Source of the DNA: CAUZIZ01 sp965219855
GTDB taxonomy: Bacteria > Acidobacteriota > UBA6911 > RPQK01 > JAJDTT01
NCBI GenBank assembly: GCA_965219855.1
Contig: CBDCOR010000013.1
Coordinates: 1-64,000 of the forward strand
Direction of reading: 5' to 3'
DNA length: 64,000 nucleotides
Numbering within the stretch: the stretch's first letter is position 1; the number at the start of each line of letters is the position of its first letter. Of the stretch, positions 27,301 through 35,108 are shown one piece after another. The notes under the pieces were generated by a model that saw only the letters and a program-made list of their open reading frames with translations, made no database searches and was not told the DNA's origin. The position numbers and the translations under genes are program-made.

Positions 27301-27605
27301 CGCCAGGCGGGGGGTGTACCGCCAGTGGGCAGGCTGAGACGAACGGATCATTCGGTGATGTTGGACTCTTCTCCGAACGTGGGCCCAGTGCTTTCTGGCT
27401 CGACTTCGGACTGACCAAGGACTTCTACTTCAACGAGTCGCACCGTCTCCAGTTCCGTTGGGAGATGTTCAATGTGTTGAATCATGCCGTGCTGAGAAAC
27501 CCTTCGGGTTTTGGTGGTGCCGCCTTGACTTCTTCTACCTTCGGGCGGATAACCGGTGCCGCCGATGGGCGCAGCATGCAGTTCGCTCTGAAGTACATCT
27601 TCTAG
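24387..27605 (+). CDS. TonB-dependent receptor with N-terminal carboxypeptidase-regulatory domain (Oar-like)
   Basis: 1072 residues from ATG 24387, which follows GGGAGAG and begins a clear signal peptide (SWLLVAVLISPLLFTSLGAQ). Residues about 30-115 form a carboxypeptidase-regulatory-like domain (GSVTDESGGVIPGADVNATN). The plug follows with KELPLNGRSFFDMINLQPGV and ISTKSGTNDFHGTAFYF. The rest is a beta-barrel ending in phenylalanine (QFALKYIF), the outer-membrane assembly signal. These large receptors are abundant in Acidobacteriota and probably import glycans or peptides through TonB. The sialidase-like gene two positions downstream suggests glycan uptake, by inference. Confidence 0.93.
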   Translation: MNCKNCRSWLLVAVLISPLLFTSLGAQLGGAAIFGSVTDESGGVIPGADVNATNVGTNKANATVTGDGGFYEFPLLPLGDYIVSVEIPGFRKAVSGTIILESGTRPRIDFQLEVGAVTEEVEVVATTPLINRSNPQLGIVVDEKTTKELPLNGRSFFDMINLQPGVIASNAEPGAGSGTGSLSGQRGGVEFYGAPGYGNNWLLDGIDMSFGENNAAGDQAAGTGGNGAVINTISIEAISELKTTGSSFSAEYGRATGAVINISTKSGTNDFHGTAFYFWRRDRFNANNFFSNAQGVPRPDLKHDQYGGNIGGPVVKDRAFFFFNIENAKLDRGRSVSGNRLTDEVIANNLGIDSATVVDPEIGRIRHATPNPMLADLYRQLSPTGCSPTSDPRVCFHARNAAANNDEKTYLWRGDVELTDTQHFQARYSFNNQDFITPNFTDFEGHTRQFPTRFRNLAVQHNYTLSPRVLNEFRFGINSNQLTRLQGALRGEFPAGGGSARSSGLGNIDGQCIINFKTKTYTLADNFSWVRDRHHLKFGFEARKMDSKRIIAENPIIRYASVDDLLFERDPLYLQIWFGFPDGFDGFNHWQTGWYVNDDWRVSDRVQLNLGLRYEYYTGFVGPWNIAGSDIFGAFIPNRQTPIFDPDKNNFAPRLGMVIDLDDEGTTVLRLGGAVTYTPPQPFYYFDMAFLPDPTFPSFAQFAPVDIPAAFQPIRFPFPFEFQEAVIDGLKSGDLSQIPSSILELPSTPSPAERDRADEYASHWNMSLERQFNPWLGLTASYVGSAGNKLLSNFFPNLIDPATGQRGRPDFGPILMRLSDGRTDYHSFHLSLRARRDDLTFLTSFVLAKAHTYHSVDAGFGTGDRFTQDFSNIAASYGPKTSDTRRRFMGNWIYTLPGGASDSPARFLTNGWNLSGIIGWRSAYPINVISGFDTRGDGLGFGKRPNRTGANVQLTGPDKLAWLNPAAFCFPTPGGGCTASGQAETNGSFGDVGLFSERGPSAFWLDFGLTKDFYFNESHRLQFRWEMFNVLNHAVLRNPSGFGGAALTSSTFGRITGAADGRSMQFALKYIF

Positions 27606-27647
27606 CCGAGGGCAGTCGAGAGAAGAAGTCCTGAATTCTGTTCATCC

Positions 27648-27681
27648 AAGTGGCGGGCCTAACCAGCCCGCCACTTTTTTT
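27648..27681 (+). terminator. Rho-independent terminator after the TonB receptor gene
   Basis: Stem AGTGGCGGGC (27649-27658) pairs with GCCCGCCACT (27666-27675) around a seven-base loop, followed by seven T. It lies 43 bases after the receptor stop. Confidence 0.92.
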
Positions 27682-27710
27682 GTCCGCGGCCCGGATTGAA
27701 TGGGGTAGCG

Positions 27711-28829
27711 ATGACTCAATCACGCCGGAGATTTCTCAGAGCAACAGCTGTTGGCACCCTATCAGCGGCCTACGGCGGACTGGCACAGGCCAACACCCGG
27801 TTCCTTGCTTTGGAACAAGATCGAGTCACCTCCCCGGAGCAATCCGTCTTCCGAATCAGCCCAAGCGAGCAGATAGGCACAGGCTCAAATCCCATCAGAA
27901 TAGACGCTGCCGGAGTCGAGGGACCCATCGAATTCTGGACTGAGGCCATCAACGTGGCGCATCCCGGATTCAAACCGCGGGGCGTCGAGATCCTTGTGGT
28001 CGACCCAAAGGATGCCGTCCGTGGGAGAACTCGGCGGCCAGAAGGATCTTCCCTGCCTCTGGTCCAGACTCGAGGGCCGGAGACGCAGCTCAAGCTGAAT
28101 ACCGACGACCAACTCACCGAATGGAAGCAAGATTCTGAAACAGAGTTCGAGCTAACGGTGTCCAGACCCGCTCTCTTTCGCTACCAGGTGCGTTTGAAGG
28201 CGGAGAGGGAGATGGTCACGGTCGAAGCCAGGCTGGAAAATCACAGCTCCTGGGACTGGCGGGACGCCTACCCCTATTTTCACTGGGGACTGGTCAGCTG
28301 CCCCACCTTCGCCGAGTTGACAGGGGAGCGTACGTTTGTGGTCACCGCCCAGGGCTTACGGAAGATGACCGAACTCAGACGCAGCCTCTGGAAGTCTCCC
28401 ATCAAGCTCGAGCGGTACCAGGTCAAGCCGTGCCAAAGCGAAAGAAGTGACTGTTTTCTTTTTCGTCCCACCGCCCAGTACTACGAACCGGAAGGCCGAC
28501 CGATGGCGAAGACCGCAGACGGATTCTCGTTCGATATGTGTGGAATCAGCCCAGACCGGGTGACGGCGGGGATCATCTTGCGACAGTCGAAGGAAGGAGA
28601 TCAGGTGCTGGCAGCCACTGCACGCCGTTTTCGCGCCGTCTTCGCGGATCTGAGCGATTCACCCAAAGGCTCGCAGTGTCTTCACGTCAATCCGACTGCC
28701 GGCGATCTTCTTATCGGTGAGACTGCTGTGTTACAAGGCGCAATGTTTGTTCTGAAGGGAAGGGTTGAGGAGGTCGCCCGTGAGGTCGCCCGCCGAAGGT
28801 CGATTCCACTGTATCCGCCTGGAAACTAG
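27711..28829 (+). CDS. Tat-exported protein of unknown function
   Basis: 372 residues. MTQSRRRFLRATAVG is a twin-arginine signal; ATG 27711 is preferred over 27696 because it begins the signal cleanly. The mature protein is predicted beta-rich, with FELTVSRPALFRYQVRLKAEREMVTVEARLENHSSWDW and HWGLVSCPTFAELT, suggestive of a mutarotase or carbohydrate-binding type sandwich, and ends with a CLHVNPTAGDLLIGETAVLQG segment. I do not recognise the family. It is directly followed by a sialidase-like gene (36 bases away), so a part in glycan handling is only inferred. Confidence 0.65.
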   Translation: MTQSRRRFLRATAVGTLSAAYGGLAQANTRFLALEQDRVTSPEQSVFRISPSEQIGTGSNPIRIDAAGVEGPIEFWTEAINVAHPGFKPRGVEILVVDPKDAVRGRTRRPEGSSLPLVQTRGPETQLKLNTDDQLTEWKQDSETEFELTVSRPALFRYQVRLKAEREMVTVEARLENHSSWDWRDAYPYFHWGLVSCPTFAELTGERTFVVTAQGLRKMTELRRSLWKSPIKLERYQVKPCQSERSDCFLFRPTAQYYEPEGRPMAKTADGFSFDMCGISPDRVTAGIILRQSKEGDQVLAATARRFRAVFADLSDSPKGSQCLHVNPTAGDLLIGETAVLQGAMFVLKGRVEEVAREVARRRSIPLYPPGN

Positions 28830-28865
28830 AGAGCCGTATCGCAAGCAATCGAGGGGAGTCTTTAG

Positions 28866-30181
28866 GTGCGCGAAACACGGCGGGAATTTCTAGAAACGGC
28901 TGTTGTGGTGGCGTTTGGCGGTAGCACAACTACTGCCCTTGCAGGACCCTCAGTCGGAGGCACAGCCCATTCAAGCCTAGTGGAGTCCGGCATCCTTTTC
29001 GAAGGCTTGATCATCGAGTCGCGGCCTGGAGTCCAGGAGGCCACACTCACCCGGCTCCAGGATGGGCGTTACTGGTTGCTCTTCGGAGAGAAGAACCGCC
29101 TGGTTGGCAAACATTCGAAGGACCAGGGACGATCCTGGACGGAGACGGCGCCAGTTAGAGCGGCTGGCGGTTTAACGATTCCCACCGAGCGCGATCACGC
29201 CCACCACAGTGTGTTTAACCTTCCCTCTGGGGGGCTCGGATTGGTTTACGGAGGTCCCTACGCGAGGGCCGGCCGTGACGGAACGGTTCTGTTTCGGAGG
29301 TCCGGGGACGGAGGCCGAAGCTGGTCGACACCAGTGGCGGTGGACCCTTACTTTGCGGTCCACCGCAACGCCAGCGCCCGGGTGCTGAGTACGGGCAGAA
29401 TCATCGTTCCCGTCTTTCGCTGGATCAGCCCGGACCCGGGGACCAATCTCCTTTGGTATGGGGGACAGGCGTTCCCCACATCTGAATCCGGATCAGTTAA
29501 CCTCTCCTACTCCTGGGTCTACTACTCCGACGATGAAGGTCAAACCTGGCATCGTAGCCTGAGTGAGCTGTTTACTCTCTTGAATGAGATGCAAATAGGC
29601 GCTCAGCACTTCGAAGAGCCTGTCTTGGAAGAATTGAAAGACGGCAGGCTCCTGATGTACGGTCGTACCTCCTTGGGGAGGCTGTATCAGAGTCTCTCCG
29701 AGGATGGGGGAGTATCCTGGTCTACTCCCGCACCCACCGATCTCGCCTCCTCTTATTCGCCCTGCACGCTCATTCGCATCCCCTCAACGGGAGATCTCTT
29801 GTTGATTTGGAATCAGACATCCGAGGAGGAAATCAAGGCGGGGCTGGTGCGCCACCGGCTCACCTGTGCAGTTTCCCAAAATGAAGGCAGAACTTGGGGT
29901 TTTCGTCGGAACCTGGAGTCCCTTGATGAGGTTACTTCTATTGATCGCCCGAAGATCCTACACCCGTGGTCCGCAGTGGGCCCTTAAGCCAGCCCTCCGA
30001 CCGCCAGCGCTACCACCGAGCTCCAGGGGCACTACGCGTGTGTTATCCCACCGTTGTTTTCAACGAAAAGGAAGTGGCAATATCCTATGACTTCGGCTAT
30101 AGCGCCGGTGATCCCCAGAACCGGAAGAGTGCAACCAAGATCAAGATTGTGACACTGGACTGGTTATATCGTCGTGTCTAG
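28866..30181 (+). pseudogene. Tat-exported sialidase-fold protein, frameshifted near its end
   Basis: Begins at GTG 28866 with the Tat signal RETRREFLETAVV. Asp-boxes: SKDQGRSW, SGDGGRSW, SDDEGQTW, SEDGGVSW and SQNEGRTW. It is a close paralogue of 38268-39566 over its whole length. The frame stops at 29987, but the homologous C-terminus (SDRQRYHRAPGALRVCYPTVVF to KIKIVTLDWLYRRV) continues in another frame to 30181; the shift is near 29945. Either a recent mutation or a sequencing indel. The stop codon TAG is part of the CTAG where a 183-bp palindromic element inserted. Confidence 0.85.
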
Positions 30182-30360
30182 CCCGCATTTCTCATCGCTC
30201 GTCGTAGCGAGGCGTCGCAAGCGCCGTCCTGGCAAGGCTTGCGACCGAGGCCGCCGCAGTCGTACTTTGACAGTACGTCGAGGAGGCCGAGCGAGCGTAA
30301 CGCAGCCAGGGCGGGTGATTGCGGCGACGCAGTAGACTAGCGATGAGAAATGCGGGCTAG
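30178..30360. repeat. 183-bp palindromic element, copy 1
   Basis: Starts and ends with CTAG. Outer arms CTAGCCCG/CGGGCTAG are followed by a 17-nt arm (30186-30202) that pairs with its inverse at the other end (one mismatch), then a core with inner stems and an apical CGTACT/AGTACG hairpin. Copy 2 (56528-56710) has the same length and a nearly identical core, but different arms. The insertion keeps the stop codon of the sialidase-like gene. Confidence 0.88.
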
Positions 30361-30380
30361 GGTCTCAGAAGGAGTTGTTA

Positions 30381-31355
30381 ATGTCTGGAAGAAGCGTCTA
30401 CTTCAATGCTGAGTTCGTAGAGGAGTCCGAAGCACGGGTTTCAATCTTCGACTCGTCTTCGATGTTTGGGGATATGGCTTTTGAGATGACTCGGACGTTC
30501 CAGGGGAAGCCCTTCCGGCTCCGCCATCATCTCGATCGCCTCTACGGCTCTCTACGTTTGCTGGAGATCGAATCGGGAATCTCGCAGGAGGAGATGGAGG
30601 AGCTCACCCACCAGACCTTGGAGCGGAATATCCCCACCGAGGCGGGTGATGTGGACTGGCTGATCATGCACAATGTCTCCAGAGGACCGTTGTCCCTATA
30701 CCACACCGTCTTTCCTCAGGGGGTCAGACCGACGGTATCCATCAATTGCTGGCCGCTCATTACCCACATGGGTCGGTTCGCTCCCAACTACAACCCGGGA
30801 GTCGATCTGGTGATCGTCCCGCAGCAGGCAGTACCGGCCCATATAGTGGATCCGAAGGCCAAGACTCGAAGCCGCCTCCACTACCAGTTGGCCCAGCTGC
30901 AGGGAGGCCGGATAGGAGCAGACAAGTGGCCGGTTCTTCTCGACCCGGACGGTTTCCTGGCAGAAGGTCCCGGCTGGAACCTGTTCCTGGTCAAGGACGG
31001 TGTCCTGACCAGTCCCGAAGGCCGGAACATCCTGTTAGGGGTTTCCCGGGGTGCCACGCTGGATGTGGCCCGGGAGTTGGGGATTCCCACGCGGGAAGCC
31101 AACCTGGGACGCTACGAGGCGCTTCAGGCCGACGAGATCCTGTGCACTGCGACGACCTACTCTTTGGTACATGCCCGCTCCTTCGAGGGCCAGCTAGTAG
31201 GAGACGGCAGCCCGGGACCTGTGTTCCTGCAGCTGATGCAGGGATGGAAACGTCTGGCGGGAATTGACTTCGTGAACCAGGCTCACGAATATGCAGGTCG
31301 TCTATCCGACTGGGAAAAGAAAGAGCTCGAGCCGCTCCAGAACGCCCTAACCTGA
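30381..31355 (+). CDS. PLP-dependent class IV aminotransferase (branched-chain/D-amino-acid type)
   Basis: 324 residues. ATG 30381 follows AGAAGGAG; a TTG two codons earlier is less likely. Fold type IV features: SVYFNAEFVEESEARVSIFDSSSMFGD at the N-terminus, RHHLDRLYGSLRLLEI, the Schiff-base lysine in the KTRSRLHYQLAQLQ segment, AEGPGWNLFLVKDGVL with the conserved glutamate, and GVSRGATLDVARELGI. It would transaminate a branched-chain or D-amino acid, or act as an aminodeoxychorismate-lyase-type enzyme; sequence alone does not decide. It stands alone between two repeat elements. Confidence 0.88.
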   Translation: MSGRSVYFNAEFVEESEARVSIFDSSSMFGDMAFEMTRTFQGKPFRLRHHLDRLYGSLRLLEIESGISQEEMEELTHQTLERNIPTEAGDVDWLIMHNVSRGPLSLYHTVFPQGVRPTVSINCWPLITHMGRFAPNYNPGVDLVIVPQQAVPAHIVDPKAKTRSRLHYQLAQLQGGRIGADKWPVLLDPDGFLAEGPGWNLFLVKDGVLTSPEGRNILLGVSRGATLDVARELGIPTREANLGRYEALQADEILCTATTYSLVHARSFEGQLVGDGSPGPVFLQLMQGWKRLAGIDFVNQAHEYAGRLSDWEKKELEPLQNALT

Positions 31356-31370
31356 AACTTCATTGGCGAA

Positions 31371-31446
31371 TGTAGCGTTGGCCTCCAGGCCGAAGTCTCA
31401 TTTTTCCGAGCCTTTGGCTCGGACGGCGGCCTGGAGGCCGAAGCTA
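31371..31446 (+). repeat. GGYCTCCAGG palindromic element, copy E1 (split by the intron)
   Basis: Arms TTGGCCTCCAGGCCGAAG and CGGCGGCCTGGAGGCCGAAG surround a second hairpin CCGAGCC-TTT-GGCTCGG. Copies: E2 at 37986-38070 and E3 (inverted) at 57111-57192. Where E2 and E3 have T and A in the arms, E1 has C and G, so pairing is kept. The sequence that follows E2 directly (GTTTCTTTCCTGTACGATCC, 38080-38099) is found here only after the intron (about 33490). Confidence 0.82.
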
Positions 31447-32036
31447 GTGCGCCTGTGAAGGCGTTTGATCAGAAGGGTGAAAGTCCCTTCCAGGCTAACG
31501 TTACCGGCCTGAAGTCGACAGTGGTAACTGCGTTTCCGTGAGGAAGGGTGGAGAGCAACCTGAGACGAACGACCAATCCGTAACGCAAGTGAACTCGATT
31601 CGGCCAAGCCTGTCGGGGAGGGTCCTGGCAAAGCCCGAACCCTTGACCGCGCGACGGCCATCCCTCCGACCTGAACGGTCTGCCCGGGGGGATAGACGCG
31701 GCAAGTCACGGCGGTGAAGTAACGTGACAAAGCGACCGTGACGAAATGGCAATGCGGTGGTTGGAGATGGAGAGGTCGGAAGGTCAAACGAGATAAGCAG
31801 GGAGATCTGTCGGGTGAGGGACGTGGACGACCCATCGTGAGAGCTCGCAGTGGGGGACGCTGCGTGAGCAATGGCCCAGGCCCGCGGTGCAGTATCGCCC
31901 GCCGAAGGGGAGCGAACCTGGCGATACCGGTGAGGTCGGTTGAAGCGGCTCGACAGAAGTCAGAGCTCCCATAGTAGCGGGGAAGCCGTGCAGCAAAACG
32001 CGGTGGAGCGAAGGGGAGCAGGAAGGTAGATGCGAA

Positions 32037-33396
32037 ATGACTAAATCGCGGAAACGTAACTCCGCCCAAAGGCGGGACTACATCCCGGTCACAGTGCCGT
32101 TTTCGGCTAGCCCGGCTGGAGAGCCCGCTGGCATCGAACAGTGGGCTCATCGCGCGGTTTGGACGGATCGCATGTTGGAGACACTTTTGAAAGGAAAGGT
32201 GAGAGGAGGGAAATGGCACACGCTGATCGATAAGGTGTTTTGCAGCCGGAACCTTTCCAGCTCGGCCGAGAAGGTCTTGGGCAGGAAAGGAGCGGCGGGA
32301 GTGGACCGGCAAACGTGGGGGGATTTCGCCGAACACGAGCGGGAGGAACTCGAATGGTTGCAGGAAGAACTGCGTGAGGGGACCTATCGTCCGGCAGCGG
32401 TGCTGCGGAGGTGGATTCCCAAAACAGGCAGTTCGGAAAAGCGACCGCTGGGGATTCCGACCGTGCGGGATCGAGTCGTGCAAACGGCTTTGGTCCACGG
32501 GATCGAGCCGATTCTGGAGGCCACGTTCCATGATCGAAGCTACGGCTTTCGTCATGGGCGAGGGTGCCACGGCGCACTGCGGTACGTCGAAGAGCTGCTC
32601 GAAGCCGGTTATGTGTATGTCGTCGACGCGGATCTGAAGGGTTACTTCGATACGATCCCGAAAGATCGACTGTTGGACCTGATCCAACAGAAGATATCGG
32701 ATCGCCGCGTGCTGGGCCTGGTTCAGCTGTTTCTGAATCAGGGGATACTGGAAGAGCTGCGTAAGTGGATTCCGGAAGCCGGAGTCCCCCAAGGCGCCGT
32801 TCTTTCTCCGGTGTTGTCGAATGCCCTACCTCAATCTCCTGGACCATCGGATGGCCGATCTGGGCTTCCAGATGGTGCGCTACGCGGATGACTTTGTCCT
32901 GCTGTGTCGCGCACCCGAGGAGGCTGAAGCGGCCCTGGCCGAAGGGCGGGACTGGGTGGAGGACAACGGGCTGAGACTGCATCCCGAGAAGACACACATC
33001 GTGGACTCGCGAGAGAAGAGCTTTTCGTTCTTGGGCGATTCGTTCCGAGGCCGTTTTCGGTTTCCACGAGCGAAGAGCCACCGAAAGTTCGTCGAGCGCA
33101 TTCACGAGCTGACGCCGCGCAAGTCGGGCGACTCGCTGGAGGTCATCCTCCAGCGGCTCAATCGCTCGACGCAAGGCTGGTTCAACTACTTCCGGCACTG
33201 TCATTGGAACATCTTCAAGGACTACGACGGTCTGATCCGTCGTCGTTTGCGACGCCTGCTTCTGAAGCGCAACCGGAAGAATAGAAAACGCCTCTGTCGA
33301 AATCACCGTTGGCCCAACGCCTTCTTTACGGATCATGGGTTCACGAGCCTGACTGACGCCCATATCCGTTTCGTCCAATCCATAGGAACCTACTGA
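32037..33396 (+). pseudogene. ltrA: Group II intron reverse transcriptase/maturase, frameshifted
   Basis: Two frames cover one protein of about 450 residues. The first (32037 to about 32825) has RKGAAGVDRQTW, the LGIPTVRDRVVQTAL block, DADLKGYFDTI and VPQGAVLSPVLSN. The second (from about 32822) resumes YLNLLDHRMADLG and contains the catalytic YADDFVLLC, a maturase X domain (GWFNYFRHCHW) and the C-terminus. AAT-GCCC-TAC at 32819-32830 has one base too many. There is no clear C-terminal HNH endonuclease. RT residues are all conserved, so the break is recent or an assembly artefact. Confidence 0.9.
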
Positions 33397-33401
33397 CTGG
33401 A

Positions 33402-33475
33402 GAGCTGTATGCGGGAGAATCGCACGTGCAGTTCGGAGGGAGGGGAGCCGGGTGACCGTGCTTCCCTACCCTATC
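33402..33475 (+). ncRNA. Group II intron domains V and VI
   Basis: Domain V spans 33402-33434: GAGCTGTATGCGGGAGAA, then TCGCACGTGCAGTTC, with the bulged hairpin typical of the catalytic domain. Domain VI follows (33435-33470) as a GGGAGGGGAGCC/… CTTCCCTACC stem holding the branch-point A. Confidence 0.85.
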
Positions 33476-33577
33476 GTCCCTCGACTGAAGTTTCTTTCAG
33501 GTACGATCCGGCGCAGCCGGTGGCGCTGCTAACCTGAAACTTCATTTGGTTTCAGGTTGGAGGTTAAAAGGGATTTC

Positions 33578-35104
33578 CTATCGATTCTTTCGTACCGCGT
33601 GCAGCTCCAGCGCGGTGACAGTGCGGGGGGCTGCTGACGCGGCAGCGCGTTTCACCAGCTGCATGAACACCGGGTTCGAACCCTGTCGCAGCAAGGCGGC
33701 CGAGACGGGTGCCGTCAGCCGGTCGTTCGCCTCCCGCCGCCAGCCGGTCACCAGTTGACCCGCCAGGCGCACCGCGATTTCATCGTCGGTCTGCAGATTC
33801 TGCACCTGCATCTGCAGAGTTAACTCCACACCCTCGGGAAATTGCTCGAGCGCACGGATCGTGGCCCGCAGCGGCTTGTCCAGGGGCAACGCCTCCGGCA
33901 ACACGCAGTGCAACCAGTTGTGTTCATAGGACCGCTGCGGCCGGCCCCGATCGGCGGCAAACATGATGTGCCGCTGGCTGGCACGCAAGGCCGTGGGATC
34001 CCCCAGCTGCTTCATCAATCCCGTCATGTAGGGGCCGTGCTTTTCACTATTATTCTTCGGATGCGGGAACCAGTTGAACAAGTAGATGCCGTCGGCACCC
34101 TGTGCCCAGTAGTTCAGGGCCAGCCCGGTAGCCAGCTCGGCCGGGATCGGGTTGTACTTGCTGGGCCAACCGTACAGGCAGGGATAGACATGCACGCCGT
34201 GCCTCGCGGCCAACTGTTTGAACTCCTCGACCTCGATATCCATCACGCCACTGCCGAGCGCCATCATGTCGACCAGGTCCTGCTCGAGCCAGGCCCGGAC
34301 ATCGAAGCCGTCCTGCCGGCAGGAATGTAGGCTTTCGTTGACGCGAACTGCCAGCCGAATCGGCCGGCCGCGCTCAGTTCCCCGGTCATTCAAGTGTTTG
34401 CGGATCCGCTGGAGCAACCCGGTCAGGAGATGAGCGTTCTGGGCCTCGGTGCCCGGCATGAAGTAGGGCGAGCTGCGCAAGAAATCTACCTCAAGCCCGT
34501 CGAAGTCGTACTTCTGGAAGATCTCTTCGACAACCCTGAACTTCAGGTCGCGGACCTGGGGCACACTGAAATTCAACGCGGTCGGAAAACTGGTGACGCT
34601 CCCATAATTCTGCTCACCGAGCATCCAGTCCGGATTCTCTGCTTTGAAACTCGGCAGCTCGTCCGGCATGAAGGAATCATGGATATCGTTGATTCGGAAC
34701 GAGAAAAAGACGTCCAGTCCGCGCTGGTGAGCTTCTCTCACGACAACTTTAGGTGGGTCATTTCCTTCCGCAATCCACTTGTCAATGTAGGTACGTGGTT
34801 TGCGGGCACGGGCTCCGGTGCGCTCCAGCACTTCGCTCTCGTAGTTGGCGGTGTTGCCTCCCGCACCATCACACCAGAACAGCGCTTCGACGTGGCTGTT
34901 CTCCAGTGGCCCGAATAGGTTCTCAATCCACTGCTTGAGATCTCCTTGCGCGTCCTTTGCCACCGCGTGCCCGTCAGAGTTAAAGATGACCCGATAGGGC
35001 CTAGCCGGATTGCCCTTCTCGCCGGCGGGTGTTACACCCAGCGCGACCAGCAAGATGCCCAGGCAGCAAACGACTGTCTGATTTCGACGGATTATGTTCT
35101 TCAT
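33578..35104 (-). CDS. Exported glycoside-hydrolase-like TIM-barrel protein
   Basis: 508 residues from ATG 35104; the longer open frame upstream merely overlaps the previous gene. A signal peptide (RNQTVVCCLGILLVALGVTPAG) precedes a barrel of the glycosyl-hydrolase-like type: VIFNSDGHAV, HQRGLDVFFSFRINDIHDSF, YDFDGLEVDFLRSSPYF with candidate acidic residues, and GADGIYLFNWF. A beta-sandwich follows (RATIRALEQFPEGVELTLQMQVQ). Substrate unknown. It lies four bases after the polysaccharide deacetylase stop, so the two genes form an operon and may act on the same polymer. Confidence 0.75.
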   Translation of the reverse strand: MKNIIRRNQTVVCCLGILLVALGVTPAGEKGNPARPYRVIFNSDGHAVAKDAQGDLKQWIENLFGPLENSHVEALFWCDGAGGNTANYESEVLERTGARARKPRTYIDKWIAEGNDPPKVVVREAHQRGLDVFFSFRINDIHDSFMPDELPSFKAENPDWMLGEQNYGSVTSFPTALNFSVPQVRDLKFRVVEEIFQKYDFDGLEVDFLRSSPYFMPGTEAQNAHLLTGLLQRIRKHLNDRGTERGRPIRLAVRVNESLHSCRQDGFDVRAWLEQDLVDMMALGSGVMDIEVEEFKQLAARHGVHVYPCLYGWPSKYNPIPAELATGLALNYWAQGADGIYLFNWFPHPKNNSEKHGPYMTGLMKQLGDPTALRASQRHIMFAADRGRPQRSYEHNWLHCVLPEALPLDKPLRATIRALEQFPEGVELTLQMQVQNLQTDDEIAVRLAGQLVTGWRREANDRLTAPVSAALLRQGSNPVFMQLVKRAAASAAPRTVTALELHAVRKNR

Positions 35105-35108
35105 GAGG

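Larger units (their letters stand above)
31447..33475 (+). mobile_element. Group II intron
   Basis: Begins with GTGCGCC, the usual 5' end, and ends near 33475 (CCTACCCTAT) after recognisable domains V and VI. About 680 bases of structured 5' RNA (31447-32036) precede the maturase frame. The intron lies just after the E1 hairpins, as expected for bacterial introns that recognise stem-loops (class C habit), though class was not established. The exact 3' base is uncertain by one or two positions. The maturase is frameshifted, so mobility would need help in trans. Confidence 0.88.

Noticed and set aside
31398..33378. Long minus-strand frames across the group II intron
   Set aside because: They oppose the structured intron RNA and the maturase; a known artefact of GC-rich introns.
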